The notes: generated by a model not told the origin, from the sequence alone. 64,000 nt of DNA from an uncultured bacterium (GCA_943788935.1 CALSSE010000006.1:62001-126000); one strand, 5' to 3'; shown: positions 37,515 to 46,133, counted from the stretch's first letter. Numbers and translations are program-made.

Positions 37515-37550
37515 GAGGCGCTGATCGCCTCATCTACTCGATTTGAGTAG
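37515..37550 (+). terminator. two adjacent hairpins after the MYXO-CTERM gene
   Basis: GAGGCG-CTGAT-CGCCTC (37515-37531) and CTACTC-GATTT-GAGTAG (37534-37550) are two perfect 6-bp stems with 5-nt loops, directly downstream of the stop at 37505. No T tract follows, so intrinsic termination is uncertain; they could instead protect an mRNA 3' end. Confidence 0.4.
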
Positions 37551-37582
37551 ATTACTACACAATAAACCAATCGATTGAAGTG

Positions 37583-37594
37583 AGGAGGTGATCC
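37583..37594 (+). promoter_or_regulatory. 12-nt perfect ribosome binding site
   Basis: AGGAGGTGATCC is complementary to the 3' end of bacterial 16S rRNA over 12 consecutive bases and stands one base before ATG 37596, with the GGAGG core 7 nt from it. It fixes the start of the RHH-FHA gene and is far longer than any other ribosome binding site in the window. Confidence 0.9.
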
Positions 37595-37595
37595 A

Positions 37596-38123
37596 ATGAC
37601 CGATGTTCGGAGCCGGTCTTTAAAGAGTTTATATGTACAAGATCGGCTATTCACGATCTATGAAGAGATGGCACGGGAGCAAGGTTGCTCTATTGATTAT
37701 TTAGTGAATGAGGCGATGAGGGTTTACGCTCGACAGCGTAATTCAAGCGCTCTGCTCAGTGAGCAATCAAATACGGGTGACTTCGGCGAGGTCTTACCCC
37801 AACATAGCGCTAGCTCTGAGGTAACCCCTCTCTTTTTATGGTTTAATGGACAGCGCCATATTATCGATATTCCTCGATATATTATTGGTCGGGGAGGACA
37901 GAATAAACGCTGTGATCTTACGATTCATGACAGCAATATCTCTCGTCAACACTGCGCGATCATCTACAGTAATGGTGAACATTACATACAAGATCTAAAC
38001 AGTACTAACGGTGTAGAATTCAACCATGAGAAAGTGGGAAAGAAGCGTATCGAAGAGGGAGAATCTTTTTTCTTGTGTGATTATAATATGAGCTTCACTT
38101 ATCAAGTCGATAAGACGTTTTAA
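37596..38123 (+). CDS. FHA-domain protein with N-terminal ribbon-helix-helix-like segment
   Basis: 175 residues. Residues 8-47 (SLKSLYVQDRLFTIYEEMAR, then GCSIDYLVNEAMRVYAR) have the strand-helix-helix pattern of MetJ/Arc-type DNA-binding domains. After a polar linker, an FHA domain spans about 78-173: YIIGRGGQNKRCDLTI with the phospho-Thr-contacting Arg99, NISRQHC (S116, R117, H119) and YIQDLNSTNGV (N135, N138). All conserved FHA residues are present, so phosphothreonine binding is expected. A regulator that ties DNA binding to Ser/Thr phosphorylation is inferred. Regulated genes are unknown. Confidence 0.85.
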   Translation: MTDVRSRSLKSLYVQDRLFTIYEEMAREQGCSIDYLVNEAMRVYARQRNSSALLSEQSNTGDFGEVLPQHSASSEVTPLFLWFNGQRHIIDIPRYIIGRGGQNKRCDLTIHDSNISRQHCAIIYSNGEHYIQDLNSTNGVEFNHEKVGKKRIEEGESFFLCDYNMSFTYQVDKTF

Positions 38124-38202
38124 GCATGAGTTCTCTTGAGCATGAGTCATCTTGAGCATGAGTCCTCTTGAGCATGAGTCCTCTTGAGCATGAGTCCTCT
38201 TG
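38123..38202 (+). repeat. 16-bp intergenic tandem repeat, 5 copies
   Basis: Five copies of AGCATGAGTCCTCTTG fill the space between the RHH-FHA gene and the oxidoreductase gene. The last three are identical and the first two have one mismatch each. The first copy begins on the last base of the upstream stop codon. Each copy holds an ATG that has no ribosome binding site. Confidence 0.95.
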
Positions 38203-38222
38203 AGCGTTTTAAGGAGACCAAT

Positions 38223-39704
38223 ATGATTCATCGTTGGTGGTCAAGATGGTGGTCGAGATGGAAGGCCCACTCAATCGCTTCAAGGGGTGCAGAATGGCCT
38301 TCACCGTGGGGCGATGTATTTGGGGAGAAGACAGATCCTCTACGACCTACGCGATATGTGATCATTGGGAACGGCGTGGCCGGATTTGAGGCTGCCCGTA
38401 AGATCCGAGAGAGTGATAGACAGGCCGAGGTGATTATGATCAGTCGGGAATCAGAGCTACACTGGTCAAGACCTGCTTTGATGTACCTCTATATGGGAGA
38501 GCTCACTCTCGAGGAGGCGACTCCTTATCCGAAAAGATGGTTCGCGGAAAAACGATTAATCCTTTTACAGAGAGAAGTGGGGCGAGTAGATCGCGCAGAG
38601 CGTCAGTTATATTTCACAGACTCATCGCGCTTATCCTATGATCTGCTCTTAGTCGCTTTGGGGAGTGAACCACGGACGCTCGATATACCTGGTGAAGAGC
38701 TAGATGGAGTGATGGGTCTCTACGACTTGCAAGACCTCGCTCACTTGGAAGAGATCAGTGATCGAATCGGTCGAGCGGTTATCATTGGCGGAGGGTTGGT
38801 CGCTGTGGAGTGGGCTGAGATGCTCGTCCATCGGGGAGTGAGCGTAGAGATCTTAATGAAAGACCCGCTCTTCGCTGCTCATCTGTTTCCCCAAGAAGAA
38901 GCCCAGATGATCACGGACTATTTGATCCAAACGGGGATTTCTATTCAAGGGAACGTCGAGGTCCAAGAGGTCACTGTTGACCAGCGAGCTAACGCTGAAC
39001 TCAAGCTCGCTCTACACTTGAGAGAGCGAGAGGCTCTCCTTGTCGATCTCGTCGGGGTCGCGATTGGGGTCAAGCCTGCGGTTCATAGGGTCGAGGGGCT
39101 AGAGGAGTTATCGCGAGATGGTCTTCGGGTCGATGAGCGCTTACAGAGCGCTGACCCGCATGTCTTTGCTGCTGGAGATTGCGCCGAGCTGATCACAGGA
39201 ACAGCTCACCTAAAGAGAGGTCGAGTGAGCGGCACATGGTATGAGGCGAGACAGATGGGTCGAGTCGCCGGCCTCTCTATGGTTCGTTATGCTCACAAGC
39301 AAAATCCAGCGGGAGCTATGGATGGGTTCACTCTCGATGAGATCTACAATCCCATCGCTTCAGAGTGGTTTAACTCAGCTAAGTTTTTAGATATTGAGCA
39401 TCAACTCTATGGTGAAGTCCCTAGCTCGGTTGAACCCAATACTGATCTCTTATCTCTGTATTGGAGTGATCTCGCCAATAGGCAAAGTATTAGAATTACG
39501 TACAAAGAAGGCAAGGTGGTTGGTTTGTGTACCCTAGGGATAAGGTTACGTCAAAGCCAATGTGAGCGTATCATTCGGGAGCGCTACTCTGTTGATCAGA
39601 TACTTGAGTCACTAGATCTACTTCGCTTCGATGAGGAATTTGATGACACGCTTTTGAGGGCGAAAGAGTCATTAAAATCACAGTTTCAAGCAGATTATCC
39701 TTGA
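38223..39704 (+). CDS. FAD/NAD(P)-dependent oxidoreductase (class I pyridine nucleotide-disulfide type)
   Basis: 493 residues from ATG 38223, which has AAGGAG 8 nt upstream; the open frame extends upstream only through the 16-bp repeat. The FAD-binding motif is VIIGNGVAGFEAAR, and the NAD(P) motif is VIIGGGLVAVEWAEML. HVFAAGDCAE is the second FAD-contact motif, and YDLLLVALGSEPR matches the ATG-like motif. This resembles the reductases that serve rubredoxins, ferredoxins and nitrite reductases. No disulfide CxxxxC active site is seen near the first motif. The N-terminus is Trp/Arg-rich (WWSRWWSRWK), possibly a membrane-association segment. Electron acceptor unknown. Confidence 0.88.
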   Translation: MIHRWWSRWWSRWKAHSIASRGAEWPSPWGDVFGEKTDPLRPTRYVIIGNGVAGFEAARKIRESDRQAEVIMISRESELHWSRPALMYLYMGELTLEEATPYPKRWFAEKRLILLQREVGRVDRAERQLYFTDSSRLSYDLLLVALGSEPRTLDIPGEELDGVMGLYDLQDLAHLEEISDRIGRAVIIGGGLVAVEWAEMLVHRGVSVEILMKDPLFAAHLFPQEEAQMITDYLIQTGISIQGNVEVQEVTVDQRANAELKLALHLREREALLVDLVGVAIGVKPAVHRVEGLEELSRDGLRVDERLQSADPHVFAAGDCAELITGTAHLKRGRVSGTWYEARQMGRVAGLSMVRYAHKQNPAGAMDGFTLDEIYNPIASEWFNSAKFLDIEHQLYGEVPSSVEPNTDLLSLYWSDLANRQSIRITYKEGKVVGLCTLGIRLRQSQCERIIRERYSVDQILESLDLLRFDEEFDDTLLRAKESLKSQFQADYP

Positions 39705-39871
39705 TTAACTTGACCTACTCAGCGCTGTTTTTTAAGGTGAGTACCGATCGAATTAAAACTATATATCATAATGGTCGTAGCGTGATTTATTGATCGATGG
39801 CTCTCTTTCGCGATAGAGTAGCCTATTCTTTTCCAAGCGCTGCGCGTGCGCGATGAACAGAGGAGCGATTT

Positions 39872-40738
39872 GTGTCTAATTCACTCTCCTTACTAAATGA
39901 ACTCAAAGATCTCGCTAGCGAGGCTGCCGAGCAAGAGAAATCTGCGACTAACTCAGAGAGGCTTGAGCGGTCGCCTACTCCCCAGGCGAAGAGTCGTAGC
40001 GCTTCGAGCAGCTTCTCGCTGTCTGATGCGCTAGCTGATGTTCATAAACTTGTCGATGAGGAGGCTCGCGCTGAGCGAACGCTCCGCTCAAAGACCCAAG
40101 AGCTCGCTAAAGCGGCTCAGGAGGCAGAGGAGCTTGCCCGCGAAAAGCAAGCAGAAGAAGAGATGGCTCGTCGCCTCGCTACAGAAGATGAGCGTCGTCA
40201 AATCCTCAAAGAAGAGCGTCGATTGGCCAAACTTAAGGCTGATTACGAAGCAGCAGTCGCCCGAGGCGAAAACATCGAGATGCCCCTTGAGTTGCGTCCC
40301 CCAGAGCTGACTCCTCCGCCCCAATCGATTCAAGCACCCAATGTAGAAGAAGAACAAGAGCGAGCTCAGGCAGCGGTCAAGAGTAATCAGCGCCCCTTAG
40401 TGATTGGGGGGGTCGCCGCCTTTATTACGGTCGCCGCGGCCGTCTATGCCTTTGTTCTCTCTGAGCCTCCTCCTCCTCCTCAAATTGAGAAGGAGGTAGA
40501 GATGATCTCCTTTGAGCAAAGACAAGCGGATATTAAAGCTCAAAAGGAAGAAGAGAAAAATCGACGCGAAGCAGAGGCGTTGGCTAAGATCGCCGCGGCG
40601 AAGGCGGAAGCTGAACAAAAGGCAGAAGAAGATCGTAAAGCCAAAGATAAAGCAAGAGAGCGTGCTCGGAAGCGACGTAAGGGGAAGAAACGGAAATCTA
40701 AAAAGAATAGCTTTGGGGTCTCTTTGGATGGTTTCTGA
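39872..40738 (+). CDS. coiled-coil, single-span membrane protein with highly basic C-terminus
   Basis: 288 residues, GTG start at 39872 with GAGGAG 6 nt upstream. Residues 60-130 are a charged coiled coil (Ala/Glu/Arg/Lys). A Pro-rich stretch (about 141-155) and one transmembrane span (175-197, VIGGVAAFITVAAAVYAFVL) follow. Residues 215-283 form a second Lys/Glu/Ala helix ending in RARKRRKGKKRKSKKN. It lacks a signal peptide, so the N-terminal coil is probably cytoplasmic. The architecture is reminiscent of TolA/TonB-like or cytoskeletal linkers, but no domain is recognised and function is unknown. Confidence 0.75.
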   Translation: MSNSLSLLNELKDLASEAAEQEKSATNSERLERSPTPQAKSRSASSSFSLSDALADVHKLVDEEARAERTLRSKTQELAKAAQEAEELAREKQAEEEMARRLATEDERRQILKEERRLAKLKADYEAAVARGENIEMPLELRPPELTPPPQSIQAPNVEEEQERAQAAVKSNQRPLVIGGVAAFITVAAAVYAFVLSEPPPPPQIEKEVEMISFEQRQADIKAQKEEEKNRREAEALAKIAAAKAEAEQKAEEDRKAKDKARERARKRRKGKKRKSKKNSFGVSLDGF

Positions 40739-40760
40739 AATGATTTTTGGTCGCGTGAGA

Positions 40761-41615
40761 TCAACGTTTAGAAGAGAAAATTCGTGACCACCAAGGTGCT
40801 AGATTTCTCCTTTCTATTGGCCTAAAGAGCTGAGTGAGAGGAGGATGGGCTTCACGAGTGAGGATAAGTTTGACTCCGTGACAGGTAAAAGAGTAGCTCT
40901 CATTATCCTCGCTGAGCTCATGTACATCACCATTGAGATGAATAGAGCGTTCTCCCAAAACCAATAAGATCGATGTGGTGTCTGTCAGGTGGTTGATTTC
41001 ATATTGACCAAGGTCATTGATGAACCAACACAAGCCTTGAACATCATGGGCATATTGATCCTTATGAGACAGCGCAGAGCGCCATTGATGGCTGAAGAGA
41101 GGCTCAGGCGGTGTCTTTGGACGAGCAGGGAGAGAGGTGCCTAGATGGGCGAGACGCCGAACGGTGAGTATGGGAGTACTGCTCGCGGTCCAGAGGAGCC
41201 AACCGCTCTCAGGTCGCCAGAGCTGTCTCGTGATGTAAGCGCTTTGATCCGCGCTCGTTTGTAATCTCTGATGAGTCGATAATGTGAAAGATAGAGAGAT
41301 AGAGGGGAGGCTGATCGTTAATGTAGGAGATCGCGGGGTAGGACGATGAGTGAGTAAGTCACCTCGATAACGAGCAGGTGTTTTGGCGATGAGGTCACGG
41401 GCTGTGATCCCCTCTTCAGACCAACAGATTTCGGCGTGTTGTAAGCTCACCCAAGGGTAGGGGAGCCTGATATCGGAGCGCTCCCCTCTCCCCACGATTA
41501 GTGGAGACTGCTGAAAACACAGTTGCCAGCTCAGACCCTCATGCGTCTTTAAAGTGACGAGCAGACGTAGAGGACTAGACTCTTCAGACGCGACCATATC
41601 AGCCCCAACGCTCAT
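40761..41615 (-). CDS. FHA-like domain protein
   Basis: 284 residues. Residues 15-110 carry an FHA-like core: PLIVGRGERSDIRLPYPWVSLQHAEI, given in parts as PLIVGRGERSDIRL and SLQHAEI, with the phosphate-contacting Arg43 and the S-x-x-H motif (S57, H60). The NG motif of the last loop is not evident, so binding may be altered. The rest is Trp-rich beta sequence; VLGERSIHLNGDVHEL hints at a second FHA-like fold, unproven. The start overlaps the stop of the parvulin-like gene by 4 bp (ATGA), so the two are translated together. Confidence 0.75.
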   Translation of the reverse strand: MSVGADMVASEESSPLRLLVTLKTHEGLSWQLCFQQSPLIVGRGERSDIRLPYPWVSLQHAEICWSEEGITARDLIAKTPARYRGDLLTHRPTPRSPTLTISLPSISLSFTLSTHQRLQTSADQSAYITRQLWRPESGWLLWTASSTPILTVRRLAHLGTSLPARPKTPPEPLFSHQWRSALSHKDQYAHDVQGLCWFINDLGQYEINHLTDTTSILLVLGERSIHLNGDVHELSEDNESYSFTCHGVKLILTREAHPPLTQLFRPIERRNLAPWWSRIFSSKR

Positions 41616-42562
41616 TCACTCTGTTGCTTGAATAATCGAGTGAGGAGCTTTCTCCACTCAAATCCACGCACTTCAGGGAGCAATCTTCGTCGAACGATCT
41701 CTTCGATCTCCTCATCAGATGTAACGAGAGGAGGGATGACCTCTTCGATCCAAATGAAATGAAAGCCAAAAGGGGTCAGGGTTGGACCTACCAAGCGCGG
41801 CGCTTCGTCGATCGCGAAACAAGCCTCGTTGAAAGAGGGAATAAAAGGCCCATGTCTAGAGAATCGGCCTAAGTCTTCAAAGATGACTTCATATCCTTCC
41901 GGTAGCCAAGGCTGATACCGTTTGAGTCTCTCTTCGAGCTCAGCAGAGCTCTGTATAGGCGCTGCGATCAAGTCAGCTCGTGCTCGATCGATGACCGGCT
42001 TGAGAGTCTCCTCCTGCTCCTCTGTCATGGGAGTCTTCTCTGACCCCATAGGTTTGATCAAGAGATGGGTCCCGCGGCGTAATTCAGGGTGCTTGAATAG
42101 CCCTAAGTTTTTCTGGGTTGACTGTTCGATAAATTGAGGAGGGAGCGTCTCAAGTCGATGGGTCTCGTGAAAGTCATCGATCACAAAATGTTCAACCGCC
42201 CGTCGGGCACGTTCATCGAGCGCTGCCGGGTGTTGATCATAACCTAAACGACGAGCCTCTTCGCTGAGGAGATTAAGTTCAATGAGGTCGGTCAGAGTCT
42301 GAGAGAGATCTTGACTCGGAGGAGCGATCTGGTGAGCTACCTTCAACTCGATCATCGAGATCTGATGTCTCACACCTCTTGAATCAGTAAATGTAGCCAC
42401 TACCATAGGGTCTTGATGACCTGCTGAGGAGATGATGTTTGAAGCAGGAGAGGTCTTCGCTGAAGATGTACCTATGAATGTAGCGTTGTTGATTAAACAG
42501 TTGAACGCTACAGCGCTGAGGATTAGGCAGAGGAGAGTAGTGAGAGAGGTATGATGATTCAT
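41612..42562 (-). CDS. parvulin-like peptidyl-prolyl isomerase, exported
   Basis: About 316 residues from ATG 42562; a GTG at 42598 is also possible and would overlap the previous gene. A hydrophobic signal lies in the first 30 residues. A SurA-type N-terminal helix region follows (LTDLIELNLLSEEARRLGYD). The rotamase-like domain reads LRRGTHLLIKP, EDLGRFSRHGPFIPSFNEACF and VGPTLTPFGFHFIWIEEV. Such proteins fold outer-membrane or exported proteins in the periplasm, consistent with the many exported proteins here. Next in order come the FHA-like gene (4-bp overlap) and, upstream, a small membrane protein. Confidence 0.75.
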   Translation of the reverse strand: MNHHTSLTTLLCLILSAVAFNCLINNATFIGTSSAKTSPASNIISSAGHQDPMVVATFTDSRGVRHQISMIELKVAHQIAPPSQDLSQTLTDLIELNLLSEEARRLGYDQHPAALDERARRAVEHFVIDDFHETHRLETLPPQFIEQSTQKNLGLFKHPELRRGTHLLIKPMGSEKTPMTEEQEETLKPVIDRARADLIAAPIQSSAELEERLKRYQPWLPEGYEVIFEDLGRFSRHGPFIPSFNEACFAIDEAPRLVGPTLTPFGFHFIWIEEVIPPLVTSDEEIEEIVRRRLLPEVRGFEWRKLLTRLFKQQSE

Positions 42563-42578
42563 AATCAAGCTGTGGTCT

Positions 42579-42833
42579 CTACTTGTGGACGCTCTCACTG
42601 ACCGATGGAGCTTCCGATGGTGTTATGGAGTCATGAGTGGATAGAGTCCGAGAGCGAAAAGAGGCGCTCATTATCCCCTCTAATCCTAACATACAGATTG
42701 ATCCTGTCGAGAGAACGACTCCGAGCACTGACCACCAGTGTGATTGGCTCGCGAAGTAGATCAACGAGTTAGCGAGCCATGGCGTAAGTAGACAGAGGGT
42801 CACATGACCCATGAGCTTTAAATCGCGCGTCAT
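42579..42833 (-). CDS. small two-span membrane protein
   Basis: 84 residues with two hydrophobic segments (about 10-27 and 33-55) and a Ser/Thr-rich C-terminal tail. It begins 18 bp after the stop of the Ig-like lipoprotein gene and ends 16 bp before the parvulin-like start. The tight spacing and membrane character support a real gene in the operon. No family recognised. Confidence 0.6.
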   Translation of the reverse strand: MTRDLKLMGHVTLCLLTPWLANSLIYFASQSHWWSVLGVVLSTGSICMLGLEGIMSASFRSRTLSTHDSITPSEAPSVSESVHK

Positions 42834-42851
42834 AGGCCAAGCTCACTCATC

Positions 42852-44681
42852 TCAGGGAATGATCTCACAGAGTGGACCGTCACACTCTCCACCGCGACAA
42901 GCGGTGAAACACCCTTTGAACTCAAGGTTGCCATCGATGACGCCGACCCATTGACCATTATCGAGCTTATCGACAGCGAGGTCATTATTGGTATCTTGGG
43001 GAGTGAAAGACCCGCGCATCACCAGCTGGTCTCCATCAAAGTTGAGACGATTGATCTGTGTCTCTATCACACCGCTGAGGATAATCGCCAGCGTGTTGAG
43101 ACAGGTTTCACTGTCGGCAGGGAGCATGAGTCGACTGTTGATCGCGTCACAAGTAGAGGCGAGGTTAATTCTTAAGAAGTCGGAGAGCTGAACCGGATTT
43201 CCCGAATTATCACCGTAAGCGAGGGGGATAATCCACGCCTCTAGGAGCCCGAGGATAATATTACCATAGGCGACAGAGAAGTTGTGCTCTAGGATAGCGA
43301 CAGTACCGTCCATTTGCTCTTGGGCATCAAATAGGCCAGCGACATTACGGCTATATTGGCCAAGCTGATTAAAGGTGACCTCTCTTTGGCACATTCCAGG
43401 CATGGGGCAGTCTACGTCCCAATTAAAGCGCAGTCGGTTCCAACGGTTATCATTACCAACAAAGGTTCCTTCGGCGTTAGGGCTTTGTGAGAACTCTAGC
43501 TCCCCTACAATAGTGAGGTCTCCGACGATATCGAGAGTCTCGCCAACGATCCGCAAGACTTGACGAACATTAGGGGGGAGGTTGCTATTGATGATATCTC
43601 CGAGCGCTCCACCGGCGACACCACGTATGATGTCACAGGCTACCCCTTGAAGATCAGCAAGGTCACAGATGGTCTGAATGACCCCTTGGCCGAGCTCTTC
43701 ATTATTACCACCGAGGATCCGTAGAAAATTAAAGACATCACCCAAAGTCCCTAGCTGATCACTGTTTTGCATCGCCTCAATAAGATTGAAGCGATTCAGC
43801 GATGTGTACACCCCTTTGAAGGCGATTGGGAGGTCTTCAGTGACGACGTCTACGGGTAGGATACGCCCTCCTTGAGCTCTAATCCCCTCTACACAGCCAA
43901 AGGTGATGGGAGCGCCTCCTTGATTAAAGATCAGAGCGGCGACGCTGAGGTTGAGTCCATCAGGTAGAGAAGCGCTATTGACTTTATTATCGAGGTCAGT
44001 GAAGGGGTTGATCTCGGGGAGGGACTCATAGGCGCTCACAAAATTGGGAGCGGTCTGTTTGATCGTAGTACAAGCGGTGTTTTGGAATAGAGTGACTCGA
44101 GCTGTTTTGAACTGATTGAAGTTATAACGTCCGTTGGCGGCGTTATAATTGACGGTGACCTCTAAGCCACCTTCTCCTGAATTAGCGACGGTCACGTTCC
44201 AAGTGATAGGGGCTACTTGAGGTGAAGAGGGATCAGAAGCGCGGACGACTAGAGTCGTCGGCATCATACCTCCATAGACAAAGACGCTCGCCTCTCCTAA
44301 GGTATTGGTCGAGGTGCTTTGTTGGCTCAATGTGGTTCCATCGACGCCGGTTGGAGAGGGGACTTGACTCTGATTTAAGAGATCAAACTGGATACGTCTA
44401 CTCGCTATCGGTGAGGTCATCCCTTGGTAGTTTTGGATATAACGGAGACGGAGCTCTAGCATACCATTGACATCCACCAAGTTTTGAGTGGTCTCGGAGG
44501 TGAGGCGCAGCTGTGCGCCGGGCTGAACCACCATTCCACCGGTGACCATCCCTCCAGTCATTGTCCCACCCATTTCAGCGCCCGCCATATATACTGGTGC
44601 TGAGTCGTCACTACAGCCTAGACTGCCCGTCAAGGCCACCATAAACAACAGAGCCGTTCTGCCTATTCTTTGAGTTAACAT
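42852..44681 (-). CDS. lipoprotein with Ig-like (Big-1-type) domain
   Basis: 609 residues from ATG 44681, chosen for GGAG 8 nt upstream and a lipoprotein signal ending GSLGC; the longer open frame adds an unlikely N-terminus. A Gly/Met-rich linker (AGAEMGGTMTGGMVTGGMVV) follows. An Ig-like domain of about 100 residues (QLRLTSETTQNLVDVNGMLEL, in parts; TNTLGEASVFVYGG) resembles bacterial Ig-like group 1 modules. The remaining region has scattered Cys and no recognised fold. First gene of the minus-strand group that continues to the small membrane protein, parvulin-like and FHA-like genes. Confidence 0.75.
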   Translation of the reverse strand: MLTQRIGRTALLFMVALTGSLGCSDDSAPVYMAGAEMGGTMTGGMVTGGMVVQPGAQLRLTSETTQNLVDVNGMLELRLRYIQNYQGMTSPIASRRIQFDLLNQSQVPSPTGVDGTTLSQQSTSTNTLGEASVFVYGGMMPTTLVVRASDPSSPQVAPITWNVTVANSGEGGLEVTVNYNAANGRYNFNQFKTARVTLFQNTACTTIKQTAPNFVSAYESLPEINPFTDLDNKVNSASLPDGLNLSVAALIFNQGGAPITFGCVEGIRAQGGRILPVDVVTEDLPIAFKGVYTSLNRFNLIEAMQNSDQLGTLGDVFNFLRILGGNNEELGQGVIQTICDLADLQGVACDIIRGVAGGALGDIINSNLPPNVRQVLRIVGETLDIVGDLTIVGELEFSQSPNAEGTFVGNDNRWNRLRFNWDVDCPMPGMCQREVTFNQLGQYSRNVAGLFDAQEQMDGTVAILEHNFSVAYGNIILGLLEAWIIPLAYGDNSGNPVQLSDFLRINLASTCDAINSRLMLPADSETCLNTLAIILSGVIETQINRLNFDGDQLVMRGSFTPQDTNNDLAVDKLDNGQWVGVIDGNLEFKGCFTACRGGECDGPLCEIIP

Positions 44682-44853
44682 TGTACGATCTCCAATACTT
44701 AAAATGAGAGTAATTGAACCCACTATAAGCGAAGTCGTCATTCGTGTCATTAGCCCTTTTATCGAACTTTAAGATTATATGCGTTGATGATTAGCTGTTC
44801 GACTTTAGATGCTTAGTGACTTTGAGAGGGTTTGATCCCCCTATTCTAGCGCA

Positions 44854-46035
44854 TCACTTTTGGAGACGAGAGAGCTCCCGCTCAATGATCTGTACGAAGG
44901 CTTCGGGAGGCTGGGCGCCGCTGAGAGAGATCCCATTAACGAAAAATGCGGGGGTGCCGCTGACGCCAACGGCGCTGCCCGCCTTGAGGTCAGCTTGGAT
45001 CGCTTCATTGACCTTTGGATCTCTAGCGCAAGCCTCATACTTAGGGAGGTCTAAACCGAGTTCTTGAGCCCAAGTGATGAAGTTCTCAGTGGTGAGCTGA
45101 CTCTGATTCTCAAAGAGCTTGATGTGCATCTCCCAAAATTTACCTTGAGCACCAGCGCAGCGGGCGGCGATGGCAGCGGGCGTGGCGTTAGGGTGGAAAT
45201 TAAGCGGATAATCACGATAGACAAGACGAATCTTACCTGGATACTTTTTCATCACCGACTCTACACTCTCCATCGCTCGACTGCAGTAGCCACATTCGTA
45301 GTCAGCGAATTCGATAATGGTAATGGGAGCGTCGTTCGGGCCCTTAGAGAAGCCGAGCGCCTCTACTTTAACGCGAGGGGGCTCAAGTAGATTACGCGCT
45401 TTATACTTGAGACGGGTCTCTTGAACGAAAGATTGTACCGCTTCACGGCTCTTCTGTTGGGTCAGGAAACCTTTGATTTGAGGCTTGACCTCTTCGGCGC
45501 TCGCCTCACCAATGCGCTCCTTGTTTTCTGCGTAGAAGAGATTCACTTCGGCGTCGGTCACGGGAGTGACCTTGCTCATGACCTCAGCGTCGAAGAGAGA
45601 TTTTATATCTTGGTGTGAGCTCTGAGCGAGCTCTAGTTTGAGCGCTTCATCGCTGATGTATTCATCGATGGCTTGACTCCGCACTTCGTAGAGTTTTTGT
45701 TTGTACTCTTGAGCGGCTTGTTCAAGCTCAGCTTTGATTAACCCATCAAGTTGAGTGAGGGTGAGCTGCTGATTACCCACTTTAGCGATAACAGGTGAGT
45801 GATCAATGCTTTTGGCGACGGGTGCTGGAGCAACGACGGGTGCTGGAGCAACGACGGGTGCTGGAGCAACGACGGGTGCTGGAGCAACGACGGGTGCTGG
45901 AGCAACGACGGGTGCTGGAGCAACGACGGGTGCTGGCGATTCGACAGCAGTTTGTGCGAGGCCAATTGTGGGAGTGATCAGAAGTAGAGTCGTTAAGCTC
46001 AGTAGAGAGCGAGTTCTTGAGGTATAAGTGTACAC
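44854..46035 (-). CDS. DsbA-family thioredoxin-fold protein with SurA-like N-terminal region
   Basis: 393 residues, GTG start at 46035 with AAAGGA 8 nt upstream. A signal peptide ends near GLAQ. A PAPVVA repeat linker (about 32-75) is followed by a helical segment like the SurA/PpiC N-terminal region (VIAKVGNQQLTLTQLDGLI and DEYISDEALKLEL). The thioredoxin fold starts near 225 with ITIIEFADYECGYCSRAME (active-site CGYC, about 246-249) and ends with the cis-Pro loop VSGTPAFFVNG. The CxxC pair and cis-Pro indicate thiol oxidoreductase activity in the periplasm, in keeping with the many Cys-rich exported proteins in the window. Confidence 0.9.
   Translation of the reverse strand: MYTYTSRTRSLLSLTTLLLITPTIGLAQTAVESPAPVVAPAPVVAPAPVVAPAPVVAPAPVVAPAPVVAPAPVAKSIDHSPVIAKVGNQQLTLTQLDGLIKAELEQAAQEYKQKLYEVRSQAIDEYISDEALKLELAQSSHQDIKSLFDAEVMSKVTPVTDAEVNLFYAENKERIGEASAEEVKPQIKGFLTQQKSREAVQSFVQETRLKYKARNLLEPPRVKVEALGFSKGPNDAPITIIEFADYECGYCSRAMESVESVMKKYPGKIRLVYRDYPLNFHPNATPAAIAARCAGAQGKFWEMHIKLFENQSQLTTENFITWAQELGLDLPKYEACARDPKVNEAIQADLKAGSAVGVSGTPAFFVNGISLSGAQPPEAFVQIIERELSRLQK
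45821..45936 (-). repeat. 18-bp coding tandem repeat, 6 perfect copies plus partial
   Basis: The plus-strand unit GGTGCTGGAGCAACGACG is repeated six times without mismatch and then partly a seventh time. It encodes the PAPVVA linker directly after the signal peptide of the DsbA-like protein. Confidence 0.97.
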
Positions 46036-46133
46036 GTATCATTCCTTTGGTAATGCGCTGAGGATAAAAGGGCTCATGCGCGGTCAACAAAAATAAGATT
46101 TAAAACTTCTTAGACTGAATAGAGAACTCTTTT

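Noticed and set aside
38123..38202. CRISPR-like array in the 16-bp repeats
   Set aside because: No spacers: the units are contiguous, and no cas genes are present.
39716..39743. TACTCA ... TGAGTA inverted repeat with internal T6 after the oxidoreductase gene
   Set aside because: Loop is 16 nt and the T run is in the loop, not after the stem; not a credible terminator.
45795..46090. Several repetitive frames around the DsbA-like linker
   Set aside because: Shadows of the 18-bp repeat in other frames.
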